In this document: positions 51,704-58,424 of the stretch, in pieces
Numbering within the stretch: position 1 is the first letter of the stretch
How the letters are laid out: each line of letters starts with the position of its first letter
Origin: Sphaerisporangium dianthi
GTDB taxonomy: Bacteria > Actinomycetota > Actinomycetes > Streptosporangiales > Streptosporangiaceae
Assembly (NCBI RefSeq): GCF_042654065.1
Contig: NZ_JBHSFP010000007.1
Location: 62,001-126,000, forward strand
Length of the DNA: 64,000 nucleotides
Direction of reading: 5' to 3'
The notes under the pieces: generated by a model
What the model saw: only the letters and a program-made list of their open reading frames with translations
Databases searched by the model: none
Told to the model about the DNA's origin: nothing
Translations under genes and position numbers: made by a program

Positions 51704-52216
51704 TCAGTGGGATTCGTCTGCCGTGGAAGCCTCGGGCTGGAGCGGGGCGGCGCGTTCGGCCACGCCGCGCAGCAGATCGACGAGGTGTCGGCGCTCGGGC
51801 TCGGCGAGCCAGCCGAAGATGTGCTCCCCCACCTGTTCAGCGGCCTGCCGCGCCTCCGCCAGAGTTCGCTCGCCATGAGGTGTCAGGACGATGCAGTACG
51901 CGCGCCGGTCCTGCGGCGCCCGCCGGCGGGAGACCAGCCCGCCTTCCTCCAGTTCGTCGATGAGCCGGACCATCGCGGATTTGTCCATGCCCGTGCGGTC
52001 CATCAGCTCCCGCTGGCTGACCGGGCCGTACATCGGCAGCGCGATCAGTACGGCGAATCCGCGGACGTTGAGGCCCAGCGGGCGCAGCGCCTGGTTCAGC
52101 CGCTCCCGGCTCCGGTTGTGCACCTCGGCCAGCAGCATGCCGAGCCCCACCTGGCCGGCGGCGGGGCCGCCGTCACCGGTCAGGAAGCGCTCGAGCAGAT
52201 CTTGGAGCATGCGCAC
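51704..52216 (-). CDS. MarR-family transcriptional regulator
   Basis: A 170-aa protein from GTG (or the ATG at 52210). The winged HTH is clear: YGPVSQRELMDRTGMDKSAMVRLIDELEEGGLVSRRRAPQDRRAYCIVLTPHGER. Helical dimer arms lie on both sides. Family members respond to phenolics or oxidants and repress divergent genes. The upstream 176 bp contain TATAAT (52235-52240) and an ORF with a strong SD that does not continue as a plausible protein. Confidence 0.9.
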   Translation of the reverse strand: MRMLQDLLERFLTGDGGPAAGQVGLGMLLAEVHNRSRERLNQALRPLGLNVRGFAVLIALPMYGPVSQRELMDRTGMDKSAMVRLIDELEEGGLVSRRRAPQDRRAYCIVLTPHGERTLAEARQAAEQVGEHIFGWLAEPERRHLVDLLRGVAERAAPLQPEASTADESH

Positions 52217-52392
52217 ACTCTACTGCCACCCGATATAATCTCACCTTGAAACTGTCTCGCAATGCACCTATATATCGTCGCGCAGGAGAGATCATGCTCG
52301 GGTGGCCCCTACGGCGCATGGGCAAGGTGACCGTCGCGTCCGACATGTCGGCGACAGCCGTCACCGCGGAGGCGGACATCAGGACCGTGCGC

Positions 52393-55269
52393 TCACAGGG
52401 TCGGGCCGGCGAGCTTGGCGCGGATGAGGGCGGCGTCGGGGTGGCGGAGCTCGTCGAGGATGTGCAGGCCGAGGCGCCAGGCGCGGTGGGCGGCGTCCTG
52501 GTCGCCGATGGCCTGGTAGGTGTCGCCGAGCCGGCTGAGGGTGCGGGTCTCGAAGTACAGGCTGCCCGTCCGCCGGTACAGCTCGAGGGCCTGCTGGTAG
52601 CGGGCGATGGCCTCCTCGTGGTGGCCGAGGTGGTGGTGGGCGTAGCCGAGGCTGTCCCAGATGGTGGCCTCGCCGATCTGGTCGGGGAACTCCTCGCACA
52701 GTTCGAGGGCTTTCTGGCAGTAGGTCAGGGCACGCTCGTGGTCGCCGAGGCGGGCGTGGGCCCAGCCGACGTTGTTGAGCGCGACGACCTCACCGGGACG
52801 GTGGCCGGCGGCGGTGAACAGCGCGAGGGCCCGCTCGGCGTGGAAGAGCACCTGGTCGTACCGGCCCTTCAGGTCGCTCACCCAGGTGAGGCCCTGGTTC
52901 GCGTCGGCCTCGTAGGCGAGGTCGCCGAGCCGCTCGAAGAGGTCCAGAGCCCGCCGCAGGTGGGTGTCGGCCTGGTCGATGTGCCCGAGCCCGGCGTGGA
53001 GGAGTGCCAGGCCCCGGTGGCTGTGGGCCTGGCCGGTCTGGTCGCCACGGCGCTCGGCGGCGTCCAGCACCCTGTAGTAGGTCGTCATCGCCTCGTTGAG
53101 CCAGCCGCCGCGCTGGTGGAAGAAGGTGGTGGTGAGGGCGCAGACGAGCCGCCAGGCGTGCGTGTGGAACCCGGCGTCGACGGCCTGGTCGATGGCCGCG
53201 AGGATGACGGGGTACTCGGCGGCGAACCAGTCGACGGCCTGCTGTTCTGTGAGGGTTTCGGGGACTACGCCGTCCAGGGTGGGATTCAGCGTGATGGGCG
53301 GCTGGGAGGAGAAGCGGCGGCCCGCCGACTGGGCCGTGTGCAGGTAGTGGTCGAGCATGCGGTGCGTGGCGGCGCGCCGGTCGGCCTCGGAGTCGTTGGT
53401 GTGGGCCAGTTCGGCGGCGTAGGTGCGGAGCAGGTCGTGAAGGGTGTACCGCCCGGGGCTGTACTCGGTGACGAGTTGCGCGCGGGTCAGCTCGGCCAGC
53501 AGCAGGCGGGTGCGCCGCGCCGGCAGGCCGGCCAGGCTCGCGGTGACGCTCGCCGTGACGTACCGGCCGGGGTGCAGGCCGAGCAGCCGGAACAGCCGGG
53601 CCGCGTCCGGGCTGAGGGTGTGGTACGACCAGGAGAACGCCGCCCGCACGTTGCTCGCGGGGTCGCCGCCGTCGAACGCGTCCAGATCGCCGTGGGCCTC
53701 CCGAAGCTCCTCGGCCAGGGCGGTGAGCGGGAAGCCGGGGTTGGTGGCGGCGCGGGCGGCGACGATGGCGAGGGCGAGCGGCAGCCGCGCGCACAGGGCG
53801 CCGATCTGGTCCACCGCCCGGGCCTCGGCGGCGACCCGGCCGGCGCCGAGGCGGCGGGCCATCAGTTCGCGGGACTCGGCGGCGGACAGCAGGTCGAGGC
53901 TGATCGGCCGCGCGCCCTCGACGGCGACCAGCCCGGCCATCTGGTCGCGGCTGGTGACCACCGTGAGGCAGGCGGGGTCGCCGGGCAGCAGCGGCCGTAC
54001 CTGGTCGGCGTCGCGCGCGTTGTCCAGCAGGATGAGCACGCGCTTGCCGGCGAGCAGGCTGCGGTACAGGCTGAACTGCGCGGCCTCTCCGGCCGGTATG
54101 CGCTGCCCGGACACCCCGAACGCCTCCAGGAACCCGCAGACCGCCTCGGCCGGGCTCATCATCGAGCCGTCGGGGTCGAAGCCGCGCAGGTTCACGTAGA
54201 GCTGCCCGTCGGGGAAGCGGTCGCGGACGCGGTGGCCCCAGTGGACGGCGAGGGAGGTCTTCCCCACCCCGGCGCCGCCGCCGATCGTGGCGACCGCGGC
54301 GAAGGACGGCGCTCCGGCGGGCGGCACGGCAGAGGAAGGCACGGTCGAGGACGGCACGGCAGAGGAAGGCGCGGTGGAGGACTGCGCGGCGAAGGACGGC
54401 GCGCCGGCGGGGGGCAGCAGCGCGTCCAGGCGGGCGAGCTGGTCGGCCCGGCCGACGAAGGAGGTGACGTCGGCCGGCAGTTGCCTGGGCGTGATGGCGG
54501 CGCCGACGGAGCCCGGCGGGCCGGCGTCGTCCTCGCGGTGGCGGTGGCGCAGCAGCCGCAGGTGGGTCTCACGGAGCAGCGAGCCCGGCTCGATGCCGAG
54601 CTCGGACGCGAGCCGGTCGCGGGCGCCCGCGTACAGCTCAAGGGCCTCGGGGGTGCGGCCGCACCGGTGCAGCGCCAGCATCAGCAGCGACTGGAGCCGT
54701 TCACGGAACGGGTTCTCCTCGGCGGCCCTGCGCAGTTCGCCGACGGCGTGGATGTGCCACCCGGCTTCGAGCTGGGCGTGGAAGTAGTCCTCCAGCGCGC
54801 TGAGCCGCCGCTCTTGGAGGGCCGGGCCCTCCAGGGCCAGGAGCGGCTCGGTCACGCCGCCGAGCGCGGGCCCCTGCCACATGGCGAGCGCGGCGCGCAG
54901 GCGGTGCGCGGCGGAGTCGGCCGTGCCCGCGGCCAGTTCGGCGTGGGCCTGCGCGACGGCGCCGTTGAAGGCGTCCAGGTCGAGCTCGCCCGGGCGCACC
55001 TCGAGGAGGTAGCCGGGGCGGCGCCGGTCGATCGCGTCGCGGCCGATGATCTTGCGCAGGTCGGATATGTGGACGTGGAGCTGCCCGCGGACGCTGGCCG
55101 GGGCGGCCTCGCCCCACACCCGGTCGAACAGCTGTTCCTCGGACACCACGCGGTTCGCGCCCAGCAACAGGGCGGCCAGCACCGCCCGCTGTTTGGGACC
55201 GCCGAGGCGCGCCGGCCCGTCCCCGCCGGCCACAGTGACCGGACCCAGCAGCTGATAACGGAAACGCAC
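52393..55269 (-). CDS. SARP/BTAD regulator with NB-ARC ATPase and TPR domains (AfsR type)
   Basis: A 958-aa protein from the GTG at 55269, with GGAGGGG 9 nt before it. An OmpR-like winged HTH (about 1-90, RFRYQLLGPVTVAGGDGPAR and RGQLHVHISDLRKIIG) precedes the bacterial transcriptional activator domain (about 95-240). The NB-ARC ATPase follows, with P-loop GGGAGVGKTSLAVHWG, VLILLDNARD and GLPLALAIVAARA-type motifs. At least five tetratricopeptide units (for example ALLHAGLGHIDQADTHLRRAL) form the C-terminal sensor. SARPs bind direct heptamer repeats. Such repeats are found before the 48-aa peptide gene two genes upstream. Confidence 0.95.
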   Translation of the reverse strand: MRFRYQLLGPVTVAGGDGPARLGGPKQRAVLAALLLGANRVVSEEQLFDRVWGEAAPASVRGQLHVHISDLRKIIGRDAIDRRRPGYLLEVRPGELDLDAFNGAVAQAHAELAAGTADSAAHRLRAALAMWQGPALGGVTEPLLALEGPALQERRLSALEDYFHAQLEAGWHIHAVGELRRAAEENPFRERLQSLLMLALHRCGRTPEALELYAGARDRLASELGIEPGSLLRETHLRLLRHRHREDDAGPPGSVGAAITPRQLPADVTSFVGRADQLARLDALLPPAGAPSFAAQSSTAPSSAVPSSTVPSSAVPPAGAPSFAAVATIGGGAGVGKTSLAVHWGHRVRDRFPDGQLYVNLRGFDPDGSMMSPAEAVCGFLEAFGVSGQRIPAGEAAQFSLYRSLLAGKRVLILLDNARDADQVRPLLPGDPACLTVVTSRDQMAGLVAVEGARPISLDLLSAAESRELMARRLGAGRVAAEARAVDQIGALCARLPLALAIVAARAATNPGFPLTALAEELREAHGDLDAFDGGDPASNVRAAFSWSYHTLSPDAARLFRLLGLHPGRYVTASVTASLAGLPARRTRLLLAELTRAQLVTEYSPGRYTLHDLLRTYAAELAHTNDSEADRRAATHRMLDHYLHTAQSAGRRFSSQPPITLNPTLDGVVPETLTEQQAVDWFAAEYPVILAAIDQAVDAGFHTHAWRLVCALTTTFFHQRGGWLNEAMTTYYRVLDAAERRGDQTGQAHSHRGLALLHAGLGHIDQADTHLRRALDLFERLGDLAYEADANQGLTWVSDLKGRYDQVLFHAERALALFTAAGHRPGEVVALNNVGWAHARLGDHERALTYCQKALELCEEFPDQIGEATIWDSLGYAHHHLGHHEEAIARYQQALELYRRTGSLYFETRTLSRLGDTYQAIGDQDAAHRAWRLGLHILDELRHPDAALIRAKLAGPTL

Positions 55270-55319
55270 CCGGTGAGTCCCCTCCTTCGGCTGCGCCAAG
55301 GCTACTGGGGAGTTCCGGA

Positions 55320-56042
55320 TCATGCGCGGCGCCGGCGTGACACCTCCCGCCGGTAGCCGCCCGGGCTCTCGTCGCTGCGGACCGAGAAGGCGTCCGAGAT
55401 CATCTCGGCGGTCCGCGCGCGGCTCTCGGCGTTCGCGGGCACGAACTCCGTACGGCGGAGCAGCTTGCTCTGGTACGCCTCGCGGGGCACCGGCTGCACC
55501 GCGAACAGCGGCATCCTGCGCGACAGCTGGACGACCTCGTCGGAGCGCCGGAAGCGCAGGTTGCCCATCAGGGGGCCGTGCCACCAGCCGGTCTCGAGCA
55601 TGCCGTCCTGGACCTCGTAGGTGATGCTGCCCGGCATGTTGGGCACGCCGCGCACCAGCAGGCTCCACTCCGGCGGGGTGACCGCGACAAGGCCCGTCCA
55701 GATCTGCAGCAGGCCGGGTTCGGGAGGGGTGGCGAAGACGGGAAGCCCGAGGAAGGCGTCGTCGGCGGGTTCGCCGCCGAGCAGCCGGATCAGCGTCCGC
55801 GCGGCGACGTTGGTCAGCGGCATCCAGTCGCCGGCGCTCTCCATGAGCCAGTGGAAGGCGGTGCCGTCCCACTTGATGTAGCAGTCCACCGGCGGGTACA
55901 GGTACCACCCGAAGCCGGAGGCCGCGCGGAACGGCTCGCAGTACGAGACCGCCCGGAAGGGCGGCGTGCCGAGCACCGAGGGGTCGGCGGCCGTCGGGGG
56001 CACGACGCCGTCGAAGCAGGCGCGGAACGAGAAGGACGTCAT
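55320..56042 (-). CDS. DUF6065-like protein
   Basis: A 240-aa protein from the ATG at 56042. The pattern PFRAVSYCEPFRAASGFGWYLYPPVDCYIKWDG and later GLLQIWTGLVAVTPPEWSLLVRG resembles the uncharacterised DUF6065 family. The match is from memory and not certain. The protein is soluble and rich in aromatic residues. It lies between the 48-aa peptide gene and the SARP gene, and has its own copy of the repeat element 55 bp before the start. A role in making or handling the peptide is inferred from position only. Confidence 0.65.
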   Translation of the reverse strand: MTSFSFRACFDGVVPPTAADPSVLGTPPFRAVSYCEPFRAASGFGWYLYPPVDCYIKWDGTAFHWLMESAGDWMPLTNVAARTLIRLLGGEPADDAFLGLPVFATPPEPGLLQIWTGLVAVTPPEWSLLVRGVPNMPGSITYEVQDGMLETGWWHGPLMGNLRFRRSDEVVQLSRRMPLFAVQPVPREAYQSKLLRRTEFVPANAESRARTAEMISDAFSVRSDESPGGYRREVSRRRRA

Positions 56043-56096
56043 GGCGGAGAGACCTTCGGGTGCTGAGACCTTCCCGTCCGAGGGCGCCGCGAGGCT

Positions 56097-56114
56097 CTTC
56101 GAAAACGCTGCGGA
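56097..56114 (-). promoter_or_regulatory. Partial SARP-type box before the DUF6065-like gene
   Basis: CTTCGAAAACGCTGCGGA (plus strand) reads as two heptamers 11 bp apart on the minus strand, a copy of the 56452-56469 element with one base change. It lies 55 bp before the ATG, as the other copy lies 57 bp before its ATG. Confidence 0.55.
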
Positions 56115-56205
56115 GTCTTCACAAGGGGCCGCGCGCCGACGCCGGGGGTGCGGCCTGGCGCCGTCGAGGCGCCCCGGGACGGTAAGGAGGTCGTGGGGGG
56201 AGACC

Positions 56206-56238
56206 CGCGCCCCGGGGCCTTGGGGCTCCGGAGGCGCG
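56206..56238 (-). terminator. Hairpin between the peptide gene and the DUF6065-like gene
   Basis: CGCGCCTC and GGGGCGCG (minus strand) can pair 10-43 bases beyond the peptide stop. It may be a partial terminator that keeps the peptide transcript more abundant than the downstream gene. Confidence 0.35.
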
Positions 56239-56248
56239 AGCCCTCGGA

Positions 56249-56395
56249 TCAGGCCGGCTCGGTGCTCACGAAGATCAGCTCGTCCGAGCTGCGGGGGGCG
56301 CTCCAGACGATGCTCATGCGGATGGGGAGCGTCAGCGCGTCCCGCAGGATCTGCGTCTCGGAGCTCCGCTTGCCGGTCGTCTGCCCATGCGTCAT
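56249..56395 (-). CDS. 48-aa peptide, candidate precursor peptide
   Basis: The ATG at 56395 has CGGAGG 6 nt before it, an excellent RBS. The product starts with MTHGQTTGKRSSETQILRDA, continues with LTLPIRMSIVWSAPR and ends with SSDELIFVSTEPA. It is too long for noise given its RBS and dedicated promoter with SARP-type heptamers, and too short for a known enzyme. It has no signal peptide. The N-terminal half is polar and the rest hydrophobic with Pro at three positions. A RiPP precursor or signalling peptide is possible. I do not recognise a family. Confidence 0.65.
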   Translation of the reverse strand: MTHGQTTGKRSSETQILRDALTLPIRMSIVWSAPRSSDELIFVSTEPA

Positions 56396-56451
56396 TGGAA
56401 TCCTCCGGTGTTCGGGTGGCGGAACCTTCCCGGCAAGGGTGGCGCGGGCCG

Positions 56452-56491
56452 CTTCGAAAACGCTTCGGAACAGCTTCGGAAGATCTTCGGG
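56452..56491 (-). promoter_or_regulatory. Four-heptamer SARP box upstream of the 48-aa peptide gene
   Basis: On the minus strand heptamers CCCGAAG, TCCGAAG, TCCGAAG and TTCGAAG start every 11 bp (plus-strand positions 56485, 56474, 56463, 56452), with 4-bp spacers. Heptamer direct repeats with an 11-bp period are the established binding layout of SARP regulators. The last heptamer is 57 bp before the ATG. Confidence 0.8.
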
Positions 56492-56547
56492 CGACCTGGG
56501 AGCGGGCGGGGCCGGACGGCGCGTTCGCGGTCCCGCCCGCGTCCCGG

Positions 56548-57516
56548 TCAGTGAGGGCGGCGGGCGAAGCCGTCGGTGGCGGTGATGAGGCGGTCGAGGA
56601 TGCCGGGCTCGGAGTAGGCGTGGCCGGCGTCGCCGACCATGTGGAACTCGGCCTCGGGCCAGGCACGGTGCAGGTCCCAGGCGGTCCTGGCGGGGGTGCA
56701 CATGTCGTACCGGCCCTGGACGATGACGCACGGAATGTGCCTGATCTTGTCGACGTCCCGCAGCAGCTGCTGGTCGTCGTAGAAGAAGCCGTTGTTGACG
56801 AAGTAGTGGCATTCGATGCGCGAGAACGCGACGGCGTAGTCGTCGTCGGAGTGCGCGGTGATGATCGCAGGGTCGGGACGCAGGGTGATCGTGGAGCCTT
56901 CCCAGACGCTCCACGCCCGGGCCGCGGGCACCCGGACCGCCGGGTCGAGGTCGTTCAGGCGGGCGTGGAAGGCGGCGATGAGGTCGGTGCGCTCGTCCTC
57001 GGGGATCGGCGCGACGTAGGCCTCCCACAGGTCGGGATAGACCAGTGACGCGCCTTCCTGGTAGAACCACCGCAGTTCCAGGCGGCGGAGCGTGAAGATG
57101 CCGCGCAGGACGAGCTCGGTGACCCTTCCGGGGTGGGTCTGGGCGTACGCGAGCGACAGCGCGCTCCCCCACGATCCGCCGAAGACCTGCCAGCGGTCGA
57201 TGCCGAGGTGCTCGCGCAGGCGCTCCATGTCGGCGACCAGGTTCCATGTCGTGTTGTGCTTCAGCGAGACGGCCGGGTCGCTGGCGTGCGGCACGCTGCG
57301 CCCGCAGTTGCGCTGGTCGAACAGCACGATGCGGTAGGCCTCGGGGTCGAACTGGCGGCGGTGGACGGGAGTGCAGCCGCCGCCCGGCCCTCCGTGCACC
57401 ATGACCACGGGCTTGCCGGCGGGGTTGCCGCAGACCTCCCAGTAGACGTGATCGCCATGGCCGACGTCGAGCATGCCCGAGTCGTAGGGCTCGAGCGGTG
57501 GATAGAGCGTCCTCAT
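56548..57516 (-). CDS. pip: Proline iminopeptidase
   Basis: A 322-aa alpha/beta hydrolase of peptidase family S33: oxyanion and start motif VHGGPGGGCTPVHRRQFDPEAYRIVLFDQRNCGRS, nucleophile Ser in VFGGSWGSALSLAYAQ, Asp in VQGRYDMCTP and His in GDAGHAYSEPG. The enzyme removes N-terminal proline from peptides. It stands directly upstream of the peptide gene, on the same strand. Trimming of a Pro-containing product is possible but not shown. Confidence 0.93.
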   Translation of the reverse strand: MRTLYPPLEPYDSGMLDVGHGDHVYWEVCGNPAGKPVVMVHGGPGGGCTPVHRRQFDPEAYRIVLFDQRNCGRSVPHASDPAVSLKHNTTWNLVADMERLREHLGIDRWQVFGGSWGSALSLAYAQTHPGRVTELVLRGIFTLRRLELRWFYQEGASLVYPDLWEAYVAPIPEDERTDLIAAFHARLNDLDPAVRVPAARAWSVWEGSTITLRPDPAIITAHSDDDYAVAFSRIECHYFVNNGFFYDDQQLLRDVDKIRHIPCVIVQGRYDMCTPARTAWDLHRAWPEAEFHMVGDAGHAYSEPGILDRLITATDGFARRPH

Positions 57517-57705
57517 GACCAGCCATCTTGGCAGCGCGTGAGCCCGGTGTCCGAGCGGACATGCCTGTTCGCGGGTGTCCGCCCCGGCGGGCGCGCCGTC
57601 AGGGCGTCTTCGCCGCGCGGTCGCGGTTCCGCGGAGTATTCGTCGTCGTTGCCGCTCCTGTGCCGTCTTTTTGCACCGGAGATCGCGATATCCCGAAGGA
57701 GATCC

Positions 57706-57763
57706 TCATATGGTCTCGCCCCCGGTTCTTGGGGGGGTTGAGACCGAAGGCGAGACCATATGA
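57706..57763. repeat. 15-bp perfect inverted repeat with alternative hairpins
   Basis: TCATATGGTCTCGCC (57706-57720) pairs with GGCGAGACCATATGA (57749-57763). Within the loop GGTCTC-GCCCCC can instead pair with GGGGGG-TT-GAGACC. The two structures exclude each other. The repeat encloses a 17-codon frame with a strong SD. Confidence 0.85.
57710..57763 (+). CDS. 17-aa leader-like peptide frame
   Basis: AAGGAG (57696-57701) lies 8 nt before the ATG. The frame encodes MVSPPVLGGVETEGETI and ends in TGA inside the 3' arm of the inverted repeat. Because the arms are palindromic the minus strand has a similar 17-codon frame. It could be an attenuator leader or part of a mobile palindrome. Confidence 0.35.
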   Translation: MVSPPVLGGVETEGETI

Positions 57764-58063
57764 AGCCGGACGGAAACGACCGGTGGACCGCCCCGTGGGA
57801 AGCCCCGGTTCCGTCCGGGGGTGAGGCGGGCGCGCCGCGCCTTTCCGTCCGTCGGCTCACACCGACGGGCAGGAGGGGATTGCCCGCGGTGCGGCACCTG
57901 GAGGGGTTGCTTTCGGTGGATGTCCCGCTCTAGGTGCGGCCGCCGCGGCACCTTGTTCCACCGCCGTGCCCTGCGGTGGCACGGCGTCCGGCACACGGGC
58001 CCCTTGCGCGAGAGTCGCCGGGGACGGATCCCGCCCTCGCGCCGTGAGCTGGAGTGGAACATG

Positions 58064-58270
58064 TCATGCCGCGCCCGGCTGTGGGCGTGGCCGGTGCCGT
58101 TGGTGTCTCCTCGGGATCGCGCATCTTGGCCCGGCCCGAGGCGGAGGGCAGGCCGTGTCGCGGGCGCGGCACGAGTGACGGCCGGCGGCGACCTCGCCGG
58201 CCCCGGCGGAACAAGCCGCGAACACCACGGTGAAACCGGACATGAAAGCGACAATTCCCCTCATTCGCAT
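58064..58270 (-). CDS. Possible small lipoprotein
   Basis: From the ATG at 58270 the sequence begins MRMRGIVAFMSGFTVVFAAC with Ala-Ala-Cys as lipobox, preceded by GGAGGGCGAG. The remaining 48 residues are Arg/Pro-rich and look like out-of-frame DNA, so the gene may be frameshifted or not real. About 68 aa. Confidence 0.35.
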   Translation of the reverse strand: MRMRGIVAFMSGFTVVFAACSAGAGEVAAGRHSCRARDTACPPPRAGPRCAIPRRHQRHRPRPQPGAA

Positions 58271-58383
58271 GATGGTCTTCTCGCCCTCCATTCCGGTTCG
58301 TGTGGAATCCAGCACTGCATGCGATTACTCGCAGCAGGCGGCATGGCTATGGGTATAGTCGCCAATGGGTTGTCCAGCGAGGG

Positions 58384-58401
58384 TTTGTCCCACTGGACAA
58401 A
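58384..58401. promoter_or_regulatory. Operator-like inverted repeat before the STAND gene
   Basis: TTTGTCC-CACT-GGACAAA is a perfect 7-bp inverted repeat 24 bases before the ATG and about 25 bases after a -10-like TATAGT (58354-58359). A further TTGTCC half-site lies at 58370-58375. The position just downstream of the expected transcription start suggests repression, perhaps by the HTH of the encoded protein. Confidence 0.55.
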
Positions 58402-58424
58402 CAACGTCCACGGGGAGAGCTGGT

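Larger units (their letters stand above)
57517..58424. other. 908-bp region with palindrome, small peptide frames and STAND promoter
   Basis: No ordinary gene is seen over about 900 bases. It holds the promoter of the proline iminopeptidase gene, the perfect inverted repeat at 57706-57763 with a 17-codon frame, a possible 68-aa lipoprotein on the minus strand (58064-58270), and the regulatory segment of the STAND gene (TATAGT at 58354-58359, inverted repeat at 58384-58401). Confidence 0.5.

Noticed and set aside
52246..55356. 1036-codon open frame on the plus strand antisense to the SARP gene
   Set aside because: The Gly/Val/Ala-rich repeated product mirrors the TPR and BTAD codons on the other strand, and no family motif appears. 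It is a GC-rich shadow.
57760..57933. 57-codon plus-strand frame starting inside the palindrome
   Set aside because: It lacks a ribosome binding site of its own, because its ATG lies in the 3' arm of the inverted repeat. The Arg/Pro-rich product resembles shadow translation.
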